NCBI GenBank assembly: GCA_964030475.1
Contig: CAXIPT010000006.1
Location: 4,536,210-4,600,209 of the forward strand
Reading direction: 5' to 3'
Length of the DNA: 64,000 nucleotides
DNA from: Tethya wilhelma
Lineage: Eukaryota; Porifera; Demospongiae; Tethyida; Tethyidae
Made by a program: the position numbers and the translations under genes
Shown here: positions 46,901-58,900 of the stretch, in pieces
Layout of the letters: every line of letters begins with the position of its first letter
How positions within the stretch are numbered: the stretch's first letter is position 1
The notes under the pieces: generated by a model
The model's input: only the letters and a program-made list of their open reading frames with translations
Told to the model about the DNA's origin: nothing
Database searches by the model: none

Positions 46901-49900
46901 GTACAACTTCCATTAGTACCACTTCACCAATCCTTTGGTCACTCTGGAACACGGATTCCTTCAATCTATTTGATGAAAATGGTTACATAACAATCACTTC
47001 TACATAATAATACAGGTAAGTGCTAATCAAACCTTCAATTGTATAGGCAGAATTCCTTTTCAAGTAAGAGGAAATGCGACTAAACAACTGGTCCACATCT
47101 TCATGGGTGTGACCAACCATCAGGAAGCTTAACTGAATCTGGTTTCAATTTTAAAGTAATATTATATTAACATCGACACATAATTATTAGGTAATTAACT
47201 ATCTGACCTCTGTGAAAACTTTCTCTTGTACCAGGTATGCAAGAAAAGCCAGCATAAATTGGTTCTTGTTTTCTCGGGCTGTGTTGTCCAGTTGCAGGTA
47301 CAAGACTGGTGGTAGGTAGTTTTGTTTTTCAAGGATTGTAAGGAGAATGTTGATGACAAGGTTGGCATTATGTGGCCAGGTAAACAGGTCAAGGAATGCA
47401 AATGCTTGTCCATGTCCATGATTAATGGCTCCTGAGAGATGTGTTCTGTAAAGCGTAAATGAAACCATATGGATATAATATATCAGATTCTGTGATTTGG
47501 ATACTATTGAATAACACACCTGAGCATCCAAAGGTTTGCACCACATTTTCTTTGGCGTAAAATGTGGGGTAAGTTTGTTTTTGACTGGTCCATACCGTCA
47601 ATGATTAGAGACATACACTCTCGTTTGTTACGGATAGCCAAGTTTCTGTGGGAGTAGTAGTGCTGCCTTTCTTGGCTACAGATGTGTAAATACCATCACC
47701 AATGAAAAGTCATTGACTTGTATGCATGTACATGATTCAATGAAGAGCATTGACATATCAAAATTAATACATAGAACCTTTCGGCTTGAGAGCCTTCATC
47801 AGCTAGAATCATGCATGCAAGTATATTATGTGAACAATACTGCACATGCATGTACATGTAAATAAATACCTTTGAAGATCAATATGTTTCTTAAATAGAG
47901 ATTTTAGCTCTGTTTTCTCAGCTGGATCAAGCCCCTTGTTTTTAGCATCCTTCAGTGCTGAACACACATCACATTTGGTGAATCTTGTTTCCTAAATTTG
48001 CATGTGTATATGTAGACATTGTATACATGTAAGTATATACTATAAGCATGTCATCTTTATTTCATGACTTCCTCCTCTTCCCAAGATATGTGTTCTTAAG
48101 CAGAGTACAATGTATAAAATAACTGGTGGCCATTAAATTTGATGCCTTACCAGTCAGAACAGAAATCAATGGTACAGCATAACTTACAGTAGGGGAAGAG
48201 ACATGAGGAAAATAATCCTTCCATAGCTTGTAGAATTGAGATCGGCTAACACAACACATTCCATTCTCTTTGCAATCGTTGATCATCAATTCATACACAA
48301 GCTTTTGAGTCACCATGCTTGGTAAATGGACTGCAATTCTGTCAGGCATTTGATCACCAATCCTGAAAAGAAAATAAATGATGAAATTGTCGCATTACAA
48401 CTGCATGAAATACAATAATCAAATATTGATACAAAGTGCATCAATATAGAGCTGAGCTAATTCACTTTCACTATAAGTAACAGTAAGCTACAGATAATGT
48501 GTAAAGTAGTAAAAATTTCAAAAAAATAAGTAGTGTAGGAATGGGCAGTGCAGTAAAAAGCATTGGAACAAGGCATGTCTCAATTTCGGCATATGACTAC
48601 TTCATTTTTGTTCTTGATCCCTAATATGGATCCTCAGTGTCATAAATGCAAAGATTTGTAGGTCTACTATTAATAGTATACCATAGCTTATATTGTTGCA
48701 TTGCATAGTTATCAGTTGGCTAAGCATTGGAGTAAACCATAACAAGATAGGCAACTTAAACTGGACTGCCGGCCAAGAGTTGGGCATAAAAAATGAAGTA
48801 GTCATGTGCCGAAATTGAGACATGCCTTGTTCCAATGCTTTTTACTGCACTGCCCATTCCTACACTACTTATTTTTTTGAAATTTTTACTACTTGTTCAT
48901 TCACTTTTTTCAACACTACAGTGTGGAGACTATCAGAGACTGGTTAGTCCCNNNNNNNNNNNNNNNNNNNNNNNNNNNNNNNNNNNNNNNNNNNNNNNNN
49001 NNNNNNNNNNNNNNNNNNNNNNNNNNNNNNNNNNNNNCTCAGTGATCCCAGTGTCCTCAGTGATCTCAGTGTCCTCAGTGTTCACAGTGTTCTCAGTGAT
49101 CCCAGTGTCCTCAGTGTCCCCAGTGTCCTCAGTGATCTCAGTGTCCTCAGTGTTCACAGTGTCCTCAGTGATTTCAGTGTCCTCAGTGATCTCAGTGTTA
49201 TCAGTGTCCTCAGTGATGCCAGAGTCCTAGCTCCAGTGTTCACGGTCTCCTAAGTGTTCACAGTGTTAACAGTGTCCTCAGTGATCTCAGTGTTAACAGT
49301 GTCCTCACGGTGATACCAGTATCCTCAGTGATCCCAGTGTTCTCAGTGATCCCAGTGTCCCCAGTGTCCTCAGTGATCCCAGTGTTATTCAGTGATCCCA
49401 GTGTCCTCAGTGATCCCAGTGTCCTCAGTGATCCCAGTGTTATTCAGTGTTAACAGTGTCCTCAGTGTCCCCAGTGTCCTCAGTGATCCCAGTGTTCACA
49501 GTGTTAACAGTGTCCTCAGTGATCTCAGTGTTAACAGTGTCCTCAGTGATTTCAGTGTTAACAGTGTCCTCACAGTGATCCCAGTGTCCTCAGTGATCCC
49601 AGTGTCCTCAGTGTTCTCAGTGATCCCAGTGTCCTCAGTGATCCCAGTGTTATCAGTGTTCCCAGTGTCCTCAGTGATCCCAGTGTCCTCAGTGTTCACA
49701 GTGTCCTCAGTGATCCCAGTGTCCTCAGTGTTCACAGTGTTCTCAGTGATCCCAGTGTCCTCAGTGTTCACAGTGTTCTCAGTGATCACAGTGTCCTCGG
49801 TGCATAATCATGGTGTCCTCAATCAATTATTTTTAATTATTATAATATAATTGTTTTAATTGCTTTACAACTACAATATAATAATACACATCTGATATGA

Positions 49901-52900
49901 GTTTGAATGGTTAATTACCTTGGTAAGAGGGTCAAGTACACTTAATTAGTCTATAGGTAGCTGCCTTACAAATTTAAAGGTGAAGATACCGTTAATTGTA
50001 CGCATGTTTTACATTACATAGTATAGCCTGTATAGGCATATAGATTAGTTAGTGTTGGGTAAAGTGTGCCTAGAGCTCGATTCTGGGATCTATATTGGGC
50101 ATTCTAATGCTCTCTATATATAATTATTATTTGATATGCGTTGGAAAGAGAAGAGTGTAAATATATGAGTAGCTATTATCAAAGTTAAACTTGTTTAAGA
50201 AATTAAGTCTCCCAGCCTCGGAATTAATCGTTTAGATAATTATATATTGTTAATAGAGTTTTATACAGGACAGTGTGATGTCGATCGAAGGGTAACAAGT
50301 TTGATCATCACCTATATAATTCTGAGTCATTGAATCGATCACTGACGTAATTTTCATCATGCTATTAATAATAATAATACTAATTGTTCCTCCAACTGGT
50401 ATAGTTGTATAAATTTTAGTGGCATCTGTTTTAAAATGATAGACACAAATATATAATTATAATAGTCAACTGTCTGATTACAGAAATAGACTATACTTTG
50501 TCTATATGTAAGCATCATTCTTTTTACAAACATGGCACACAAATTCATTGCCACACAAATCCTGTCCAAGACAAATGGAATGGAACCAGAGGGGACAGCA
50601 AGAGCATTCAACCCATTGGACCACATGATCTGACTCTGTAGCATCATCGTCAGAACATGGTGGATCTTCTTTGAAACACAACGAACAAACATTGATTTGA
50701 GTAGATGATAGATCTAGTCGTATTTTCTTTACATCCTCAGTGGTTGGCTTTACTAGCGCATTACTTGATTTCTTAGTTCTCTTTTTTCTTGTTGCTTTAT
50801 ATCTTTGTGTAGATACTTTTGCATTTGGGGGAGTGTTATTAGTTGTAGTTATGTGATTAGTTTGACTAAATGTCTGGTCTGAAGTTAACATGAGCTTGGC
50901 TGAAGTCAAATGATCAAGAGCTGCAGTGAGTGTCTTAACCAAGTGAGAAGAACTAGCAAGAAGTTGGATACTGCATGCTTCATTGCTGACTTTCTTCCTT
51001 AGAATGTCAATTCGGCTTTCATCTTCCAATGACACAATACAAGATTCTGAACTAGCAGATGATGATTCCAATTGTGGACCACATTCTGGTATATTATCTT
51101 TTTTAGATTGGGAAAATAGATCACTTTTCACAATACAGATGAGATGGATATGTTTGCATGCAGTGCTGTGAATCGCATAGTCAATACAAGTACATGCCAA
51201 CAAGTGTGGACAGGCCACACAGGATGTACAATGCAAGGAACACCCACAGTACTCCATTTTCTTCTCCACAGTATATGTGACAGACAAGTCACTACCAGAT
51301 GCAACAGACCATGCATTTGAATACTCGCTTACATCACTGACAACAGAACTTTCCATGAGCTCTACAGCCTTTTCATGTCTACTACAAAGTTCCTTTAGAC
51401 GATGTGTTGTCTTCCCTTTTGTCATTTTTTGGAGTCGATCAAACCATTTGTCGCGTGAGATTTTGATGAGAGCATATAGTAGCGAATCAAGACGCTTGTT
51501 TTGTTTTCCATGCAGATAAATATACTTTAATACTCTGTGGAACGCTTCCACGTGCATGTTTGTATTTAAAAGTGTGCCTACCCTGTAGGCACAACACCAT
51601 TCATTAAGCCGCTTTATATAATTCTCTCTCATGTACTGGGCAAATTCTGGATGATCGTTGTTTAAATACGACATAAACTGTTGCAATGTGCTCATTAGGT
51701 TTCTTTCAGAGGTTTCCATCATGACAACTCTTAGTTTGGCATATATTTCAGCTCTTACGGTGGTATCAGTTACATGTCTTGCAAGTGCATTTCTCCATGA
51801 TCTATCTACATGCCAGGTACATAAAAACTTCTTTTTAGAGTTCTCTCCAAATACTGTACTCCATGCTTTCCAGTACTGTATTGCATCATCTGACATAAAA
51901 ATTGCTGGTTGCAGATCACCAGAACTCCTGTGCAGAGCCTCAAGAAAGACCGTTAGAGCTACTTCTGTTTCTCTATTGGAAATAGCCCATGCTACAGGTA
52001 GTCCTTCACCGAATTCATCGATTACTAACACAGTGATTAGAAGATATTGGTACTGATTAGTACCATGAGTAGCATCCATACAAATTGCTTTGTTAGCAAA
52101 TTTCTTTATCATTTCACACTGGAACTCGGTTTGTATGCAGAGAAGAATATCATCTGATCCTAGCCTACCATTCGGATCATCTTGACCTTGTTGCTTGAAG
52201 AAAAGAACAGGATTATGTTTATATCCTTCGTCAGTCAACTGTTTCACCCAAATACTCAGACTAATTGGATCTAAGCTATGTTTTTGGATATTCTCCGCAT
52301 TAATTTCTTTCTTTATGTTGTTAATGTCTTTTGTATTAATAAGATGCTCTCTGCTAGGTATGTCACCATATTGTATTGAATCTCGAATATCATCCAAGAT
52401 CCGATCATTCGATATTCCCTGTTGAATCTTTGAAGCTATAAGTAACCTAACATTATGTGGTATTGTAAGATGTGCTATGTTTGGTTCATGATTATGATGA
52501 GTCGAACAGTAATCAATACTGATGGTATCATCACACAATTGGTGTCGAGCAATCATATGGGCACTACAATAGCAGTCTAACTTGGCTGTTCCTTGGGATT
52601 TTAATGAGCGCTTATTTGTTCCCCGTGGGATATAAAAACCAGATCTATTGCAATAGAAATAATATACTGTAACTTTGTTACTTGTTCGACTTTGAGTTCG
52701 TTGCACAAAACGTGATGAAGATCTCTTCTCTTCATCTTCTTTCCACTTAAGGAAAGCACCAAATGTTGTAAAACTAAGGGTTTGAATGCTAACTTGTTGG
52801 TTGTGACATTGCTGTAGATGATTTAGTAGTGGAGCTGCAGTTGAGAATCTGTGGTTTAATAATAACGTTAATCACGCAAATGCTTCTGATTCATTAGAAT

Positions 52901-55900
52901 TTAATATTCGTAATAATTATTATCACGTTGAATGCCCTACCGACGCTTTTAAATTATTAATTATTTCAATGAACCTTTAATCGTGACCTCTATAGTAATT
53001 AATATTATAAAATGGTAGTGTATGCCATGATACTCACCCAGAATCACAGTTTGTGCACCAAAACGATTTCTTGGACTCTGTCAGAAGCGGTAGTGGAGTG
53101 CTACGTGCAAGGTTATCACAGTTTTCATCGCCGATATCACCACTGCAGCCACAATCCACATTACCACTTGATCCATGACTGCTTTCTCCGCCCGTAGGGT
53201 GGCATTTATGAATGTGTCTTGATAGGCTTGGCCTGTGTGCATAAGTTTTCTCGCAAAAGCGACAAGAGAATGACATCCTTGGAGTCTTGGACACATACAA
53301 CGTATACGCTCTTGCACGTGCATATAAAACTCATGACGTGCTATAGCGTCGCGGATTTGCGCATAATTATTTCAAGTCTTGTTTTGGGCCTGGGGACGAG
53401 GCTATTCAAGTCTATGCATGCATGTCCAGCGCGCGCACCACTGATCTTCGGCGCACAGACTCCGCTTCCCTTTGGGCACGCACGAGCCGACTCTGGTGAA
53501 AGAGACCAGACGTGTAGCTAGCTGGACTTCACCAAGCTTTTATACTCACTCGCAGTCTGAGTCACAGTGTAATTATCAGAGCCTATTATACGATTGGTCG
53601 AACATGGCTGATGGTGACTCAGTGAGGCAGCGTAGTCCTTCACCTGGCAGTAGCGCCAGCCAAAGTGGTTCCTGCAAGGTTAGACTGTAAAGTTATATCC
53701 GAGTCAGTGAACATAGCCCCTAGGTTTGACCTGGCTAGCTGTAGCTGACTGCATGTGACAAGTAGTTTCTGACAGTTCAATTATTTATATTTCATGCTGT
53801 TATATCCTATAGAGTAAAGAACGGTTCTTTACTAACTGGAGTAAGGGAACTAGTGGCACTCTAAAGTATGGGGTTGAAGTGGAGAAGAATAGCTTTGCCA
53901 TGAAGTTATCAGCATTGGTCGAGGCTGATGAATGCACAGGTTATATAGCAAGAGTTGTCAGAGAACTTGACCTGTCAGAGAGGTAAGTGACGGTATTAAA
54001 GTTTGTGATAAGTTTAATGGGTGTAATTTTCAATCATGGTTCATCACTGAGCTCAACCTCCTGCAAGTGTTTTGTTGGCAGAGTTATTATTCCAAGCAAA
54101 ATTTAATATTTATATTAATCTGATTCAAGTTTTAAGACAAGTAAAGTATGAGGAACACAAAGCAGCTTAAATAGTATACAAGTAGACTGTCCGCGGTTAT
54201 GCCAACTGGTTAAACAAGTTATGCCAAGCTGGGCTTGCATAAACTAGAACAAAACTTGCAAAAACCTGCACACTAATGAAAACCAGAAGAATGGTGATGA
54301 AACCACTGTGAGACACAAAGTTCAAAGTACTAAATGATAAACACAAACCACATGCAAAGATTAACTACCACAGTCAACAAATAATACATGCATGCACAAA
54401 ATTAATACTATAAAGTCACACAGTTAAAGCAATCCGACAAAACCAACATGTTTAATATTTTCTCCATATGGGTCATATAGTACCGCATGCTACTGTGAAC
54501 ATGATTGTGCAGTTATGTATACCCTCCATTTTTGAAGTGTTTTGACTAAAGTTCTGCTAAACTGATTCACTCAGTCATTAGTCGGTACTGTTCTGCTTGA
54601 TTAATTAGCATAATGCACTGCATAGTAGTTTGTACATATAAGCATGTACTAAAGGTGTGCTTTTATATGATTTACAGGGATTGCTTCTTCACATCAGACT
54701 CAATCAGTCTCAAGTGGAAATTTATCAGCCAGGTTAATGCATCTTTTGGGTGTGGTGGGATGACATCTGCATTGGAGAGTACCGCACTGATAGAATATTT
54801 TCAGTTTCTCCAAAGAAGCTTTGATGGAAAACTTCCCATCAAGAAAGGTGTGCTGGTACCTGGGATCCAAGCTGATGGCACTTGTGTATTGAATGAGAAG
54901 ATCTTCATCTCAGCTGAGGGTGCATTGATCGATCCCTCAAGTTGTAACCTGGTGTGGTTGAATAGAGATGTCATTCATGACAACAGCAAAATCCGTGCTG
55001 CTGATATAACTCCAGAGCGTATTGTGATTCCTCTCTCTGACGAGCCTTTGGGTACCCTTTATACAATCTGTGAAAAGGTGGCCAAGCATAATTTCATTCC
55101 TACACTAATAATGATAGCTGGAGCAATACAATGCTTCCACTTCAAGACAATTGTTGAATGCTATGGATGCTGTCCAATTCCTGTTGCTTTCGGGGAATCG
55201 GAGACTGGAAAATCGACTGCCCTACAAGCTGGTCTATCGTTGTTCGGCTGTCAGGAGATTGGAGTGTGTGTCAAAGGTTCTAATGCAATTCTCCTAGAAA
55301 GAGCTTGTAGCACAGGTATAATATAATGTGTAAATGAAGTTATAAAAATGGAAATTAACAGTGATACATTGTCAGAGCCTATAGCTACCATTACAAGATA
55401 TGCTGTTTACATTATGCACGTTATCAGGTATTCCTTTTGCCATTGAAGAGGGGAAAGGACGACGGGTTAAGTCGGCGAACCAGTTTGATCTCGCCGAATT
55501 AATCATTGATCTGACTAATGGATCTCGTTCTTCCAATATGAGGACTGGAACACTAAAGCCTCAAACTGTGCCAGTCGTGGCTTCAAACTTTTCGATTGAT
55601 ACCATGGCAAGGTACCATGTCATTATTTAACATTTTACATTTGAAAATGTATTTTTTACTAACATACATCTATATAGAGTGCAGAGTCGTGTGCTTTTGG
55701 TACCTTTCAGTTTGCCATCAACAGGCCCAACCACCAATGAGGAATTTGAGGCATTTGATGAGTTTAAGAGGTCACTTGATAAAGGGGAGTTTTCAAGTGC
55801 TATTGGTTGGGTTGTGAGGCAGAGGAGTGTGTTCCTAGAGCAAGGAAAGAAGTTTGTACAGACTATGCAACAAGAGATCCGTGGCTCAATCAAGAACCGA

Positions 55901-58900
55901 GTCAGAAATGCGACTGGTTGGGCTTCATGCCTGTTCTTTCTTAAGCAGGTCAGAATTTGACAAAGTTTATCTTTTTTTTTTCATGTTAGTTATGTCTATA
56001 TGTGAATTTGTTTTACTCATATAGTTTCTTTCTCTGGTGAAAAAAGAAGACCTCATGGACGAAGTCAAGGAGTTTGTCGTGAATAGTGCCGAAACCTGTA
56101 ATGTGACAACGTGCAGCACTGAGTCTCACAGCAACACCTCAGATCCTAAAGATGTTGTTATTGAATGTTGTAAGGACCTTGTAAAAGGTGCCAGAAACCT
56201 CTTAACTCATCAGGTATTAAATTTGCACATATGCTGTGCACTTGGCATGCAGTATGTGAGAGTGAGCATGCAGCAACATATACAGTGATATTGCATTTTG
56301 ACTTTAATATGATGTCCTACTCTGTGTAAGTTAAGTGGGTGCCAAAATTAATGTACACACAGGTGCAGCCTGTCCTTGCAAATTTAATGATATTCATGTT
56401 GACACTCATACACAGAATGTGATGTCATTCAGTAATCACTGTACACAATCATATTTTCTTGCCTGATCATGCAGTACTAATGCTTGTTTACCATTGCCTA
56501 GCAACCAAAGTCTTTATAGGCTAATTTCCGGTTAGTGGCTGGGTGGAGGTGACAATCAGAGGAGGTACGACAGCTCCGTGTCATGCTGAGCTGGCATTTT
56601 TGCTGCACGTGATCATTTCAGTACTTGCTCCTAGTGTCACGTGCAAATTGTATGGGCAAAAAGTACACGTCCACTAAAAATGCCAGCTCAGCATGACAGG
56701 GAGCTGTCGTACCTCCTCTGGGTGACAATAGAGTAGCTAGAGGTGACAGGGGGTCAATGGCAAACAAAATAGTTGCATCCCCTTAAGTGTGCAGCACTCG
56801 CGTGACCGTGCATTGAGTGCTGCCCACTTAAGGGTCATGCAACTATAATATGCACGCAGTACGTGTATAGCTCTTGCATTATAGTATATACCCACCCCAC
56901 CTACATAAATTATATGCTCACTGAGGTGCTTGATAGTGGACCCATGTATAATAATTGTGCCTGAAAATCACTGTTATCCTTGCATGTATTATAATGGACC
57001 AGGTGCTACATGTCTCGAATAAAATATGTATGTTTTATTTTTTATACATAGATCTTACAATTTATGATAACTGGAACGGAAGTGAAGGGTAGGGAGTCGC
57101 TGGTTGTATGGGTGAAAGGTGCGACTCCCTACCTCGCCATTACTGGCAGTGCTTTTACCAGAGCTGTGAGGCTCAGTGGTATTGGAAGTACTCAAGAGAA
57201 GAGAAGTTTCTTGTCTTCCGAAAGCAGTGCATCAGATGAGGATATTTGTGATTCAAATGCGACAAGGAGAAGTGGAAATGCCATTTTTTTGGATGAACTC
57301 CCTACTGACCTTTCCACAGAGTTAAGAGCTTGTAAGTTTATTAATAATAATTATCATCAGTATTTGTCTGCAATAATGGGTTTAATACAGAGGTATATAT
57401 AGGGGGTACCCTGGGATCATCAAAGAATTGCATCCATGGTATCTCTAATTACTCTATTATATAGTGACTAAACGACCCAAGATGAAGAGTTGTGATATGC
57501 CCAAGCCACAGTCACCATCTGCTGAGCTGTCACCACCTGGTGACAAGCTACTGATGAATAAAGATCTAGATTCAGAAAGCTACAAGTCACCATCTGCTGA
57601 GCTGTCACCACCTGGTGACAAGCCACCAATGAGTAAAGATCTAGATTCAGAAAGCGACAAGTCACCACCTGCCGAGCTGTCACCACCTGCTGATAAGCCC
57701 CCAATGAGTAATGATTCCGAAAGCGACAAGTCACCATCTGCCGAGCTGTCACCACCTGCTGACAAGCCACCAATAAGTATTGATTCTGAAAGCGACCAGT
57801 CACCATCTGAGCCACCGTCTAAGAAGCGAAAGACATATGGGACTAGGTCTCGAGTTACTTTGCCCCAGTTTTCTAAGAAGATTTGCCGAGCGAAGTCTGA
57901 CTCCTTGTTTCCACATTTTGATTCAGATACTGCATTAAATGCTGTGACAGTTTCACTGTTAGAAGTACGCCGATGATAAACTGTAAGACAATGACATTGT
58001 ATTATATATATCCAGCAATCATGTATCACTTCATCATAATCTACGCTGTTTCCATTGTGATTACCATTATTATGTCAAGGTTGTTGCTTCTCAGATAATA
58101 ATGAGCACATGCATGCATGCAATACTATTGTAATAAAAAGTTCATTTGTTATCAAATTAAGAATAATTGGAGGACACTGTAATCTAAGGCCAATGACAAT
58201 ATAAATACTGAGGACACTGATCAGTAAGGAATTAAACTGCACGTGATCACTGAGGAGATCACTGAGTACACTGATCACTCCATGCATGCATGGGATCACT
58301 CAGGACACTGGGAACACTGAAATCACTGGAATCACTGAGGACACTTATCACTAAGGACACTGTTAACACTGAAATCACTGAGGACACTGTTATCACTGAA
58401 ATCACTTGAATCACTGAGGATCCTGTTAACACTGAGGACACTGATAATACTGAAATCACTGAGAACACTGTTATCACTGATGACACTGAAGACACTAGAA
58501 TCACTGAAGACACTGTTATCACTGGAATCACCGAAGACACTGGAATTACTGAAGACACTAGAATCACTGAAGACATGCACCGAATCACTGAAGACACTGG
58601 AATTACTGAAGACACTAGAATCACTGAAGACACTGGAATCACTGAAGACACTGTTATCACTGGAATTACCGAAGACACTGGAATTACTGAAGACACTAGA
58701 ATCACTGAAGACACTGTTATCACTGGAATTACCGAAGACACTGGAATTACTGAAGACACTAGAATCACTGAAGACACTGTTAACACTGGCATCACTGGAA
58801 TCACTGAAGACACTGGAATCACTGAGGACACTGTTAACACTGGCATCACTGGAATCACTGAAGACACTGAATCACTTGAGACACTGGAATGACCGAGGAC

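Noticed and set aside
47520..47600. Apparent frameshift in the long minus-strand gene (frame reading MWCKPLDAQ)
   Set aside because: The other frame, LPHILRQRKCGANLWML, joins in phase to RTHLSGAINHG across AG|A and needs no frameshift.
49038..49815. CRISPR-like array
   Set aside because: Units are contiguous with no unique spacers, and the genome is eukaryotic.
49392..49850. Long ORFs rich in SVIPVSS / TEDTGI in the minisatellites (also 58,259-59,594)
   Set aside because: The 9-bp period keeps frames open on both strands. No start context, domain or splice structure; treated as repeat artefact.
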